Below, piece by piece: positions 25,430 through 37,369 of a DNA stretch of 64,000 bases. The DNA lies in contig JBBPTG010000003.1 in NCBI GenBank assembly GCA_038093975.1, positions 124,001-188,000 of the forward strand, given 5' to 3'. The notes under the pieces were generated by a model. The model had not been told where the DNA came from, did not search any database, and was given only the letters and a program-made list of their open reading frames with translations. Position 1 is the stretch's first letter. Each line of letters begins with the position of its first letter. The position numbers were made by a program, and so were the translations under genes. The stretch is from Chalciporus piperatus. Its lineage: Eukaryota > Basidiomycota > Agaricomycetes > Boletales > Boletaceae.

Positions 25430-25437
25430 AGTATTTT
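25412..25437 (+). repeat. Perfect 10-bp inverted repeat over the laccase-3 stop codon
   Basis: AAAATACTTC, a 6-nt spacer and GAAGTATTTT form a perfect stem, with the stop codon starting in the loop and ending in the 3' arm. It may be a 3'-end RNA structure or chance. Confidence 0.6.
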
Positions 25438-25633
25438 CCTGACCCATGATTTTTGGGGTTGGATAATGGTCGTTCTGAATATAAACATAGCTTCTTCTTC
25501 TATATGTACAGATGAAGTAGTGAAGGTGTATCTTAAGTTTTCCCGACTTCTTTATCATTATGTTCACGTCATGAAGGTTAATAAGCTGCGCTTCACGGAT
25601 AGGGGTAATCTGATGACCTCTCCACGTTCCACC

Positions 25634-27389
25634 ATGCAATCCGAATTATTATCTGCTAGCATACGGCCAGGCCTTGTGAACATTCCCTGGCGCGATCCAA
25701 AGGCACAGGGGGTCGCAGAAACACTGTTGGAGGATGATAGGGAGGAACATCATTGTATTTGGGAGCCGAAGGAAGGTTTTCATAACCATCTCAGCCATCA
25801 GTGAGTGAGCTGAGCTGATGGCATTCTTCACATTTGTCGAAACTTCTGCACATTAGCTTGCTCGCAGCATATGATTTAGGTGCCCCCGCATCAGTCCTGC
25901 AGGCTATATATGATACGGAGAAAGAATCCCAACAACCGATCAACAGTCAAGGGTCTTCCTTGGAGCAAGTAAAGATTACTCCCAACAACTTCAGGGAACA
26001 TGTCGGGAGGCAACAGTCCGTGCTCCTCCTTCAGTGCATCAGGGTGGATTATGAACGGCTGGAACAGGAATTACCACGCGTTCTTAGCTTTCTTTACAGA
26101 GCAGATCAAGGAGTCTGGAGTGTCAGCGACGTTCGAGAACTATATATTTAGCTCCTCTTCCAACGTCAAAGGGCTTGAGATGCTCGCGAGATTCATGAGT
26201 GGAATGTGAGTAGCCTATGTTGTGATCGGTCAATAAGAATTGCGATCTAACGATCATCGATCATCAGATATCACCCACTGATCCAAACTGGGGTAAGTCC
26301 GTTTACGTATGTTCATTGACTGCTCTGAACATGAATTTGGCTGTGCAGTACGGTGCTGAATTCGCAAGCGATGCTATAGTTGCGCAAGGTGAGACCCCAG
26401 TAGTGCCTTGGATACGATGTGACACTCACTTAATCGTAGGTCTGGCCCAAACTTCCATTCACTCCACGCTGGTCTCCGATGTGCTCGATTATGCGGGGCC
26501 GGGCTCGGCAGACCTGTCGAAGAGCCAGAAAGGCAAGGGTTCCGAGGGGAATCCCCTCCTCCATATCTTCCGAGAGCTCTATAACTCCGAAATCCTAAAG
26601 CCAGTGGTGTATGTTCCTGGCATGAGCACCAGGTCCTACCGAGAGGCGACGATGAAGGACGGTCGACCCGAGGAGATCAGGCGGTTGTGTTCCACGTGGT
26701 GGGACAACGGATCGTTGGAGAAGCAAGTATCCACCATCGACGAAAAGTTAGAAGAGCTGTTCTGGATGACCACTCTCCTCCTCGCGGGATCTGGCAAGCG
26801 CGAGAGGAAACTGCGGTTAGACTTTATCCTGGTGCACGCGTTAAACGCGACTCTCTTCCTTCCTTCCTTGCTGAAGGTTATCTCAAACAACTCCTCTAAA
26901 GTCAAGCTGCTCAGAGCGTTCCTACCTGTTACAATGACGTATATGATCGTCCTCGGGCGTCCCAAGATCGACGCTGGACTTATGATGTCGTATACCAACA
27001 CTCCACGTCCACCCAACGTTTCGTCCGTGAAAATTACGCCCAGCGGAGGTGCCATCGGTAACCCGAATGACGCTTATAACCCGTGGTTCAACATCTTGGC
27101 GGCCGTGATCCACGCCCCGGATCCCCATACGCTCAAAGCTATCAGGGCGCTATATTATGCGGCGCAGAAATACGGACACAAGAAGGCGTTCGACCTCCCG
27201 GGATGCTTCATCGACAAGGAGAGACAGAAGGAAACGCTGCCTGGAATTTCCGGGTTGGACGGTACGGTGTTTGTGCGAGCCGCTGGTGTTGTCATGAATG
27301 TGCTCGGTTGGGTGACTCATGGAGACAAGCCGGGGCAGTGGGATTTCTCCGGACTTGGGAGGGACGAGGCTTGGGAGAATGACGACTGA
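25634..27389 (+). CDS. AflY / questin-oxidase-like protein
   Basis: Member of the questin oxidase family (the group containing AflY and GedK, which act in Baeyer-Villiger-type ring opening of anthraquinone or xanthone intermediates). Start chosen at ATG 25634 (MQSELLSASIRPGLVNIPWR). Exon 2 gives LLAAYDLGAPASVLQAIYD and ITPNNFREHVGR; then NGWNRNYHAFLAFFTEQI, YHPLIQTGYGAEF, GLAQTSIHSTLVSDVLDYAG and a long last exon with LFWMTTLLLAGSGK, ITPSGGAIGNPNDAYNPWF, PHTLKAIRALYYAAQKYG and HGDKPGQWDFSGLGRDEAWE. This order matches the family well. One join, at about 26016-26034, needs either a 19-nt intron or an unseen frame change. The protein is about 460 residues. It lies directly downstream of laccase 3 on the same strand, which suggests oxidative aromatic metabolism, but no polyketide synthase is in the window. 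Confidence 0.8.
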
Positions 27390-27569
27390 CGGATTCCGCA
27401 TTGTGAACAAAATGACTGGTACAAACTTGTACTAACATGCTAGTGTCACGGCAGAGGTGATTACGCATTGAAGCAACATCACGTGTCAGACGCGTTAATT
27501 TAAAAAGTCGCGGTACGCGTCTTGCCTCTTAAGCGAACCAGTGATCATCGATCATCGTACGAGTCGGTC

Positions 27570-30500
27570 ATGGACAAGTTTTCAGCTTCGCACTACCAAC
27601 CAGGGAAAACGACAGGCTCAAAACAACTTGAGGACTCGAAACCAATGTTCCAATTCAGACTTGGGCCACATTCCCACAAACAAGAGACCGGCGCTGGTTT
27701 TGCGATTGGACTGAAGAGATCAAATCTAGGAGAGCTCACGCAAAGCTCGAAGCTCTCTGAGAATATTGCTCACAGAGCATTTGAATCTCTCTCTCAGTCT
27801 CCGTTCAAGCTCTCATCACGCCATGTTGACTCGCACGCTCTCACCAGCTCAGCTTTTCCGCATGGTACTCCAGAAATTATTGATAGGAAACCGCGCAGTG
27901 TTGCCACAGTGAGTATTTGTAGCCAACTTCTTTATTTTCCGGCAGTGGGCGAATGATTTATCCGTCAGGGAGCATTCGCTCGATGCAAGGACGAACCAAT
28001 AGGTGCGTATATGCGCATGGAAGTCGTCGCTGATAACCACGATAATGATTTTTTGGACGCATATACGCAGAATTTGGCTTGGATACGCGCCCATTCGCAT
28101 CATCGTCTACACCATCGGTGGATTATCCCAAGTCGTTTGTCAAGGCCACGGAGGATCCAGAACTAGGCAGCGTTCTGAATCCCTTCTTGAGGGGAAATGA
28201 GCCCGACGACCTATTTGGTCCTGTGACGGTCAAGTTCCGCTCATTACAGAAGGAAGTGGCTCAGCAGGCGTGTATATCCGACGCATCTCTACGCACATTC
28301 GCTGACTGACATCCAGCGCGAGCATATCACTGGCCTAGAGTCGCGACTAGCGGCTAAGACCGAGGAGAATTCTGCGCTGTCGAGGACTCTAATCCAGACC
28401 GAAACTGCCCATAAGCAGGCGATTGACAGACACCGTGATGCCATAGAAAGAGCTGCGAAAAAGTGTGGGGTTGCTGTCGTTTTCAGGAAGCTTGCTGACC
28501 GAGTTACTCTTCAAATTACTCGTGCAGCTACTCCGCTCTCAAATCAGAACTAGCCGATTTTAAACTTCGCGCCGAGTCGTCATCACTAGTTATTTCCCAA
28601 GCAAAGGAGACAATGGATAGTTTGGTCGCTCTGAGAAATTCTACGCAACTCAGTCTTCGAGGTTTGCCTTGTCGGTTTAACTATTGTTCTCAAGGATGAC
28701 TGAATTTCGCTAGACCTTGAGTCTATGGTCGATGCCGACGGGCGGCTCATTCTGAGTTCTGAAACCAGGAATATGGTTCATGAACTCCGTTGTGAGCTTG
28801 CGAAGAGTATGTGGACAGCCTGTCAGGCACGAGGTATACTAACAATCGTTTTCGCAGCTGAACAGGTGGCAGACCTTCTCCGCAATAAACTCCACGACAT
28901 GGGTAGTGACTTGGCAGAGGCGCGCGCTCGGATCTTGGAGTTACAAGACTCAGCCGTGGCTGAAAGGAACCGTTCCGAATCGGCTACCCTACAGCTTCGT
29001 CAGTCTGGTGAGTGCCAATGATCATTGTACGAGCTCGATACTGATGATTGTGGAGCTGATCAAATGGTGGAAGTCACGCGCTATCTGCAGGAGCAAAAGC
29101 ACGAGTCAGTTCAAGCTGCGGCAAAGGTGTACGAAATGGAACAACAGTTGGTGCATACGCAAACACGGTGAAATGCGTCATGCCTCTCACGCGATATTAC
29201 TAATCTCAGTATGTATGTTAAGCTTGCAGGAAGCGCAGTGCATGATAACCTCGATGAGGGAAGAGTATGATCTTCCATTCCGCTACTCTGACATGCGGTG
29301 GCTAACTGTTATCAAGAATGAATGCGCAGGAAGAATTTCATCAAGAACAGGACACAAAGCTGCGTAGCCTTCGTCATACGATCGACTTCCAGGAAGAGCG
29401 TATGAAGGATCTTGATGCACGGTAACGCTGTCATTCGCGTGTGATATTGTGCTGAACTGTGATTAGGGCGCGGAGAGCAGAAGAACAGTTAATTCAGGCC
29501 ATGAATCACAGTCATGAATTACAGGGTCGTCTCGACTCTGCGATGGCAATGGAGAAGAATTGGACACAACAAGTGGCACGATTGCTCTCAGAGCGCGACG
29601 AAGCAAAAGAGAAACTTCGCTCGACTGAACGTCGACTCGCTGAAGTTCAGGCAGCCGAAAAGTCTCTCTCCTCTGAAATTGCGAAGACAATGATTGAACG
29701 GGATGCATCCAACGACAAATTGAAGTTGTTTGATAGCATCAAGCGAGAACTCGACACATTTCGCGAGAAGTAAGTCTGGTTCTCCACGAAATACTGCATT
29801 TTGCTCAACCTACCAGATATACGGACTCCCGAGTGTCCCTAAATGTACGACTCGCCTGTGAACTGTTCCTTCGACGTTTTTGTTACTGCTTTTCTTGCAG
29901 GTTCTTCAAGAACGATTCGATGACCAATGCGTGACTTTGGCTGCGTCGAAGGAAACCGTTGGCGAGCTCCAGGTAAACAGTTTCACCTATTTACCATGGA
30001 GCATTTTGAATGTCTTCGAACAGGAACGCGTCCACACGGCAGAACGACAGGCATCGGTTAGTGTTCAACCTGGTTAAAGGGGTACGATTTGTGCTGACTC
30101 CTCCGTCAAAAGGAGAATTTGATCGAATCAAAGCGGGAGATCGCTCATCTTCAAGAACGCCAGGCGCTGTTACAAACCAGGGTTGACCAAACAGACAGGG
30201 AGCTGAGGGATAAAACTAACTCGTTTTTTGCTCTTCAAGTCGAGTTGTCTCGCAAGCAAGGCGCATTTCAGGCATTGTTAGAAACCGAGCAGAAACGCGC
30301 AAATGATGCGCTGGGTCAACTGCAGGGCGCGAAGTCTACTCTCGAGTCACTCCTCACGCAGCTCGCTCAGAAAGACCATCATATACAGGAAGTGGCTCAA
30401 CGCCTCGCCGCGGCCGAAGCTCCTGCTACCGAACGCGAGCGGGAAGTGGCGTCTCAGAAAATGCGCATCTCCGAGCTTGAAGCGATCGAGAAGAAGTTAT

Positions 30501-31449
30501 TAGATCGGGCCATGATCATTACCCAAAGATACGAAGACAATGATTTGGTGACTTCTCTTCCACTCGATGCTCAGCGATGACGGCAGCTATCCTTCCTAGA
30601 ACGACGACGAGAAGGCGCTTGTTGCTTTATTGATGCAGAAAGCACGGGCAATTCATGATCGGGAAATGGTGGAAAAAACCAATGAAATTAAACGAGTACG
30701 TGTTACGGGATATCCTCATATGCAGTAACAGTCGCATGCTCAAATGTTGCAGCTTCACAACATCATTAAGCAACACGAGGCAAGGATCGCACAACTAGAG
30801 AGTGTCGTAGCTCGCCGGATCTATGATGAGGTTAGCCAAAACCGCATCGGCGTTCTTCATGACCCGAACGTACAAATTTCCAGTCGCGGACCGCATCCCC
30901 AAAAGGCCGTGATGAACAAGGTAACTCAATGGCCGTCGATGCCACGAAGCCACAGGGAGTGCAGTCCGATCACCAGCCGGAAATCCGCGGCGCTGTCGCT
31001 TCTACGAGTGCAGCTCAGGGCGCCACTGATGCCTTCGCGAATCCACTACTTCTCGGCCCTTCGAGTCGATCCACTGGCTACTCCACTTTCGCCAAACTAT
31101 GCAGAGAAGACACCGATGATGTCGCAGAGTTCGAAAACGACAAGCCACAAGGGACGACAGGAAAACGGGTCACGTCTGCCGATGACATCGAGGATGAGTC
31201 TTTGTACCCCGCACGGCGAGTGGTACGTCCCTTTCCGGTGTTCTGTCGACCGACGTTTGACGTGCTGCGCGCCTTTTGTTAAATTTTCTCCTTGCAGAAG
31301 CAGGTCAAGTTCGCCGAGACGGAGAGAACGGGCGGCGAAAAGGTTTGATTACTCAAAGTTTGTTCTTTCCTGACTTGAGCTGCTCACAGGGTGCGACCCA
31401 GACTGGTGCTGGCGCTGCTGGCAAGAGGAAAACGCCGAGGCGTCGCTGA
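27570..31449 (+). CDS. Long coiled-coil protein, unknown function
   Basis: About 900-1,000 residues over some 15 exons. Start ATG 27570 (MDKFSASHYQPGK); the frame upstream lacks an ATG. A polar N-terminal region of about 200 residues (MFQFRLGPHSHKQETGAGF, ASSSTPSVDYPKS) is followed by a nearly continuous coiled coil. Examples are VTVKFRSLQKEVAQQ, ITGLESRLAAKTEENSALS, ARILELQDSAVAERNRSE, ERDEAKEKLRSTERRLAEVQ, ESKREIAHLQERQALLQTR, TLESLLTQLAQKDHHIQEV and IKQHEARIAQLESVVARR. The non-coiled C-terminus has KKQVKFAETERTGGEKG and a basic end GKRKTPRRR. Long rod plus basic DNA-binding-like tail recalls synaptonemal-complex transverse-filament or centrosomal proteins, but no diagnostic domain is visible, so I assign no function. 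One intron (28003-28070) has self-complementary ends. Confidence 0.75.
28005..28068 (+). repeat. Inverted repeat joining the two ends of an intron
   Basis: The 68-nt intron 28003-28070 begins GT followed by GCGTATATGCG and ends CGCATATACGC followed by AG. The 11-nt arms are exact reverse complements and would place both splice sites at the base of one stem. Confidence 0.75.
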
Positions 31450-31986
31450 GTTACTCCACGGGCTCGGCTCAACATGCTCGGCGGGCTTCTTCCTTCCGTC
31501 CGGTCTTTTTCTTTCCCTTTTTTATTGTCTTGCTGCCTCACAACGCTGCCCATACATGTCTGCCACGTGCACATTGTGTCGTTATCCGCACCCTGTATTT
31601 TTATCACACAATTCAAACATATTGAACCAAAAAATGGGCATTGATACAGAGATGCGTGATATGGACGGGTAAGTGATATACAGGGTCATGGAGATGTTGG
31701 TAGACGACAAAATATATGATGAGGCGTGAGATAAGCACGAAGCGAGCCGAGCAACACACGCGGACAGTGGGGGTACATGGATCGCGGTGGTGATATACAA
31801 CGCGAAAGCAAGACGGAGAACGTCCAAGAAGGTATCAGCAATACAGCGTGTCATATATACGAAGGAGGTGTGGGTTCTCGGTAACCAATATCGTCCGAAA
31901 GACGTGGAGCGTTCAAGATACCAAGAAAAAATGATACAGTACAGGTGGGGAGAGATGATAATATATACCACGAATGCAGGATCGCT

Positions 31987-34235
31987 TCACTCCGGAAGAC
32001 GCAGGGTATCGCCTTCGAAGATGATATCACCCTTATCTTGAAGGGCAGCAACGGCTTTCGCGACTTCAGCCGTATCAAAGTCTTCATGTTTATCTGGCGG
32101 CATAGCAGCGTTAAGGTAGGCCAGCAGGGAGGATATCGTCAGGTCGTCAGTCGGTTCGTAGGTGGTCATGAAGAGATATGCAATTGACGAGAATATGAAA
32201 TTCATGCTATGAGATAGAACAAATCAGCCATCGGGTTCTTAAAATAAAAATAGCAAGGCGGTGACGGGAGAAAATAATGGCAAAGATCACATACCGGCCA
32301 TGCACTGAGTCTAGATCCGTCAACCCCAAAATCAGTCGCCGGTGTAACCTAGTTGGCGAATTCCCCAATTCCATCGAGGCAACGCCGTCCGCCTCATATT
32401 TGCCTTTGGGACGTATCGCACGCGCAGGCTGTAGTTTACGAAGGGATGCACCACTTAATGCCGGATCCGAGGATGCTGGCCACGGCGGACCAAGTGGGTG
32501 GTCGACACCATCTAATCGGTGTTTCTTCGCGGAAAGGGGTGGGAGTCGATGTTCTGTTGGTAGCGGAGCTTTCGACCTACGCCTCTCATCCCGGGCTTCC
32601 TCACCGGGCTCGGGGCCTTCGACAAGACCGTCGTTGGAGTAGAGCTCGTCCTCAGCAGAAGCATCGTCGTCGGTGAGGCTGTCTTCCGCAGTGGGTTGTA
32701 CTCCTTTCGTCCTGGCGTCAGCGGCTTGAGCGGCTTTTTGTGCTCGTCTCTCACTATACCCAAGAGAGTAGCGCACCCAGTCCGTCCGACATCGGAGAAA
32801 AACATGCGGTAAGGGGACGCGAGAAAAGGCCCACTCGTGTGAGAGATACAAAAGGATAGATATTAAAAGGAGACTCACTGCCTGGCTAAACATTTTCCAC
32901 GATGTTGTAGCCATGGGTATGCACAGTAAGAACTGTCCTGCCTGAGTTGCACCCATTTTTTGCACAGGGTACAAAACACCCTATTCGGTTCAACCTCTCC
33001 GACGAGCGTATCCGCTCTGAGAGTAGCCGCTCGTTGCTCGGCGTTTCGCCGGCGAGATTCGTGAGCCGGGGGGAAATTAGTCGGTGTAAGGTCCTTGAAT
33101 GAGGAGGACGGTGATCCCGGGACTGTCCCAGGCTTCTCAGCTGCAGAAGAAAAGTCCATGTTTTGTTGTTGTGAGTTCTGATGTGAGCTTCCTCCATGAA
33201 GTGCGGGAGGTTCGCTTGGACCACCGCGAGAGTGATCATCGGCGTCAACGGGCCTGCCAATCGTGCGGGAGTGAGCGCAAATGATCAATAAATCACGGAA
33301 GAGCAAACCTAGTAGCTGAAGAGTCCGGCTGTCCGGGGGAAGGAGTAGATGGATCAACCATTTTCTGACAAGCAGAGCGGTGTTGCAGCCATTTTTGCAC
33401 GGCTTGCATATGATTCTCTGGACTGACAGGTATCCAGTGGTCACAAATATTACAAAGCACACGCTCGGCATCGAATTTACGGACATCGGGGTCCTTGGAA
33501 AGTAGAGAATTGCGTTCTTCCAGACCATAACTGTTCTTGTTGTTTCTGTATACAATGTGAAATTCGGTGGTAGCCGGATGAACTACCGATATACTTACAT
33601 TTTCTTTGATAGGCAACTCTTGCGGTGGGCATCCCATGGAATGGAGCAATAGGTGGAATTAGGGCGCAGGCGAATCCATTTGTCGCAGGAAGCACACAAG
33701 ACACGATAGGCCTCGAACTGAGCGACGTAAGGGTCTGCACGCAGGTAGTCGATCCGCTCCTCTTCGGTGCGCTTAGCACGGCGCCGTTTTGGCGGTGGAT
33801 TCGCGAGAGCCTCCGCAGTGCTTTCTGGGGTATAGATCACGGGCTCTGTGACAGACTGGGTGGTATTGGCACTAAATGGGCGATGAGTCTGTGGATGGAA
33901 TCTCCGACGTAGTGAACTGACGTACCATTGCTGGCGATGCGCGTCCCAGTGCTTCAGGGTAAAACCCCCGGTTGCTTCGTCTCGGAAGGAAACGCCTTCA
34001 CTGCAGACCTCACATATGACTCGGCCTGTTTCATACTCGCCTTTGGGCGCTGAGGGAGAGCCTCTGGTACTCTCCCCATCTCCTTCGGGGAAACGATCTC
34101 GTTCTGGGGGTGTTTTGCGTTTGCGGGGATTTCTGACAAGCCCCATGAGTCCGGAAATACGGATCAAGATGTAGATACGTACGAGGGAGCAGACAACGAC
34201 GCAGGTGCCACCGAAGGGGCAGGACTGGTGATCAT
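31987..34235 (-). CDS. Protein with four BED-like C2HC zinc fingers and a conserved-looking C-terminal module
   Basis: Spliced from ATG 34235 (MITSPAPSVAPASLSAPS, then a basic NPRKRKTPPERD) to TAA at 31987. Four repeats share the pattern C-x2-C-x19-21-H-x3-C with Trp three residues before the His: CEVC...WDAHRQQC, CASCDKW...WDAHRKSC, CNICDHW...WLQHRSAC and CTLCKKW...WLQHRGKC. Each is preceded by a charged block such as DPYVAQFEAYRVLC or DPDVRKFDAERVLC, so the repeat unit is about 60 residues. Between the second and third, and third and fourth, fingers are canonical introns. After the fingers come an acidic region (DSLTDDDASAEDELYSND), a basic Pro-rich stretch, then a last exon encoding FSSIAYLFMTTYEPTDDLTI and AYLNAAMPPDKHEDFDTAE, a compact module perhaps of winged-helix type. 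The spacing fits BED-type fingers, found in chromatin proteins and domesticated transposases. I do not recognise the protein. A likely nuclear DNA-binding role is inference. Confidence 0.7.
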
Positions 34236-35467
34236 GTTTCCTGTCAGATCAGCGAGTCAAGCGAGGAGGGGACGTACGGGAGGGCATCCACGTCCATATG
34301 GTCAGATATTGATTTGGCTGTCAGTGTTAAGTGAGCGTTGTGAGATGGAACTGGACGAACAGAAAGATGGCAGAGAGAAGGGGGTTAATATGTGTGTAAG
34401 CTAGTTCGGGTCCAAAATGTATTTACAGAAGCACAGAGAAAAATATGTCACAGATCCGGGAGTTCGAGAACATAACCAAAGGCTAATTCGCACGGACATA
34501 TTCAATCTCCGCACAACATTTATCGTTTAATTATCCAGGAACGTCCTCGAAACACATGTTTGTTCCTAATCCGTTGTGACCGCAAAATCGAATTTTGACA
34601 TTTCCCAGTTGATTTTTCTTGCTCGCAATTACAAGTCGACGATACCCTGCAATACAACTCGCTACGTGTTCATAGTCCTGAACGTTTCCATGGGAGTGTT
34701 CCCTCTCATGTTCTTCCCTAGTCCAATCGCGCTTCATCTCTTGTTTCATCTTGATAGTACTACTCTCATCGGGCATTTCCAGAAACGTGATATCAAATCG
34801 GCTGTTCTGTGAGCATCGCCAGGTTTTCATTCTCCCTTCCCCGAGTCTTTATCAATTGATGAGTCTCCTAGCATTGCAATTAAGGCGTGCTAGTACAACC
34901 CAGCTACTCACTTGCCAACTGTGTATTCATATTGATCTTCTTTTACATACAGTTGTGTTTCGCAGCATTCATCTTGCTCCCTCGGGTCTAAGACGGAACT
35001 CTATGTTTGCTCGCTTCATGTCGTGGCCCAGAATCGCATCCGCGTGGTGTGAATGTTATCGTTGCTGTCACCCCTATGACTTGTCCCACACTTATGAGCA
35101 TTCACATGCACCCCTCCCTGTCTCTGTCAAACACTCAATCGTACGCCACAGCCCCATCTCCCCCGCATACTCTGTCAATACATACTTGGTCACTTCTGCT
35201 TTACGCACATGGACGGTCTGACATTGACATTGCTTCCGCCAGCCTAAACCGTAAGTGCGACGCAACTACAACTTGAGCCACACTTATTTTGGACGGCCCT
35301 TGGAGGATATAATCACAAGCCTGACTTGAGCCTGACATCGAGCTCAAGTGGCACATTCGAGACCATTGATTTGTTTTCCTTTTTTTTGTCACTTTAATTC
35401 CGTGCGAAGAAACTTTTTTCAATGTACATATAAACTTTGAGATAACCGCCATCTCTGGAACTTCAGT
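34236..35467. other. Intergenic 1.2 kb, no gene supported
   Basis: Short frames only (for example 34751-35221 plus). A T-run near 35378 and other AT-rich tracts are present. No domain, RNA gene or repeat was recognised. Confidence 0.5.
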
Positions 35468-35707
35468 CTATGTCGTATTCAATTGATCGCCGTTGACATA
35501 GCCCAGGAAAACACATGGACCCATATGGTTAAGCTCCCAAGCCTCCACGCTGTTCCACCGCAACCAGGGAGGTTCTCGCTCATTATGTTTCACCACCGGC
35601 TTTTTTGTTTGCCGTGCCAGTCTCAACGCCTCCAGCTTCCCCTCAGGATTAAGTTTTAAATCATAGTGACTGCCGTCGGTTGAAAGCCCAATCTCCTTGA
35701 GAATTCT
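35468..35707 (-). pseudogene. Orphan exon or gene remnant
   Basis: An 80-codon open frame without an ATG, bounded by TAG on both sides, has good protein character: ILKEIGLSTDGSHYDLKLNP, EGKLEALRLARQTKKPVVK and WNSVEAWELNHMGPCVFLGY. The upstream boundary reads as a possible acceptor (TACATAG). Upstream sequence in another frame (DVIAIDACLTAQYV near 35725-35760) could be a preceding exon, but stops interrupt most continuations. It is best read as the last exon of a decayed or unresolved gene. The family is not recognised. Confidence 0.35.
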
Positions 35708-36420
35708 CTATGTACGTATTGCGCCGTCAAGCATGCGTCGATCGCGATAACGTCCTTAATTGAGGCACCGGGTTATTTTTTGGAACATGGGGACACATTC
35801 TTGTATCCCTCCGGCCGTGTGGTAATCTGATATGACAGTCAAATGACAGGATACAAAGTTCGCACATAAAGTTGTATGTCAGCTGGCGCAAGACATATCT
35901 GATTGGAATCTCTATGGATGCATCTGTCAAACGGAATCGGGAAGCAACATTGCCGAGGAAGTATCCAAATCTCAGGAGCTCTTTCTGGTTTCCTGCGTTT
36001 TGATTTCGATCACCAATCATAGGATTCCTATCATCACATGTCGTTCGATTCCACCCCTCGAGGGAGCGAAGAGATCTGAGTACTGATTGATATAACCAGT
36101 TTCCTGATATAACTAACCTATGTCTTACGGGGAAATGAGAGAAAAAATAGCCCCGATAGTTCGCGGTGTCACATATGAGCGTAATGTCATGCGCTTAGAG
36201 CGGAAGTAGATTGCATCAACGCTGTAATCCGCGGACTCTCAATCGAGCGCCACCTCCTATGGCGTTGGAGGCGCATGCACATCCTCTCGCTCAGCGCGAC
36301 CACCACCACCGCAGAAATAGCACCATGGGGTTTCCCAGAACGACAGTCTGGTTTTCCATCATCCGCGTGGCGGTATTCTATTATCACGATCCTCCGAGCC
36401 AGCGTGTCAGAATAACCTAA

Positions 36421-37369
36421 TCACACCCTACCATATCCGCCTTCCTCTATGAAGCTCTTCAAGCGGATGACAATGACATCGAGTCCACTAAGCCACTTGG
36501 CGAGCTCGATATCAAAATACTCTCTGTCTCCTCCTTGCGAGATACGGGCAATGAAATCTCGGCGGTAAGGTGCTGCCCTGACGGCGACCTAAACCGGCCA
36601 ACAGTAATCAGTAAACCGGTGGACCGAGCGCCAGAATGCTGAGCAAAATAATGGAATATGATAACGTACGACGGCTAAGGAGCGCACGACAAACGTGTGG
36701 TGATGTCTCAGCACTTCATCATAAGAGCGCTTGAAGCACACGTGTAGTTCCACGGAAGGATCATTCTGCATGTGTTGCAACGCCTTGCACAAAAACATGA
36801 GACCGCTGGTATCGTTTCATTTTATTGGAGGCGTTTGGACAGGTCGTGTTAAACTTGATCAGTTGGTTTGCTGATCGAAATCATACTCACCGAGTTAGCC
36901 GTACGAGGCAAGCGGTTCCATTACGGTGTCCTTCTGACGTTTCGCTTCGTACGAGATTCTCGAGTGTTGTAGAATTCTGGGAAGCATCACGATATCGCGA
37001 CCGAACACCCTGTAATATTGTCCCAGATAAGAATAAAGAACTTCTTCCCGGAGAAATTGTGAATAGAAAACAACATTCCTCAATGTTGCCCTTAATGTCA
37101 GCCTGGACAAATCCGAAAACGCCAGACCCAAGTAGATCTATGGAACAACTAAATCAAGAGCTGTCCTGACGCGGTGGGTGTAATGAATAGCGTACCAAAC
37201 AACTTGACAAGCCCGTCCGAGGCTTCCAGAAAAGCTGCAGTATCCACACCATTTTCGGTGATGGGAACGTTGGCGAATGACTGAGGTCGTAGTTCTCAAC
37301 ATTTAGTCCGCTAATAGAAAGGAAATGGCCATTTACCCGAACTGTCTCGAAATATGGTCGTTGAGACAT
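36421..37369 (-). CDS. Glycolipid transfer protein (GLTP/HET-C2-like)
   Basis: Cytosolic lipid-transfer protein of the GLTP fold, about 210 residues, start ATG 37369 (MSQRPYFETVR). Exons: SFANVPITENGVDTAAFLEA, LLGSGVFGFVQADIKGNIE, then TLENLVRSETSEGHR, GLMFLCKALQHMQ, ELHVCFKRSYDEVLRHHH, VRAAPYRRDFIARIS and the end SFIEEGGYGRV with TGA at 36421. The headgroup-binding Asp and Asn are in ADIKGNIE, and the conserved His is in LRHHHTFVV. The conserved ligand-stacking Trp of LLWLxRGL is here Arg (CLVRLTRGL). Introns with GTAAAT, GTACGC, GTGAGT and GTACGT donors fit. The segment around 37070-37000 is either translated in frame or removed by an unclear intron. HET-C2 of Podospora, a GLTP, acts in heterokaryon incompatibility; any such role here is only a possibility. 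Confidence 0.85.
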
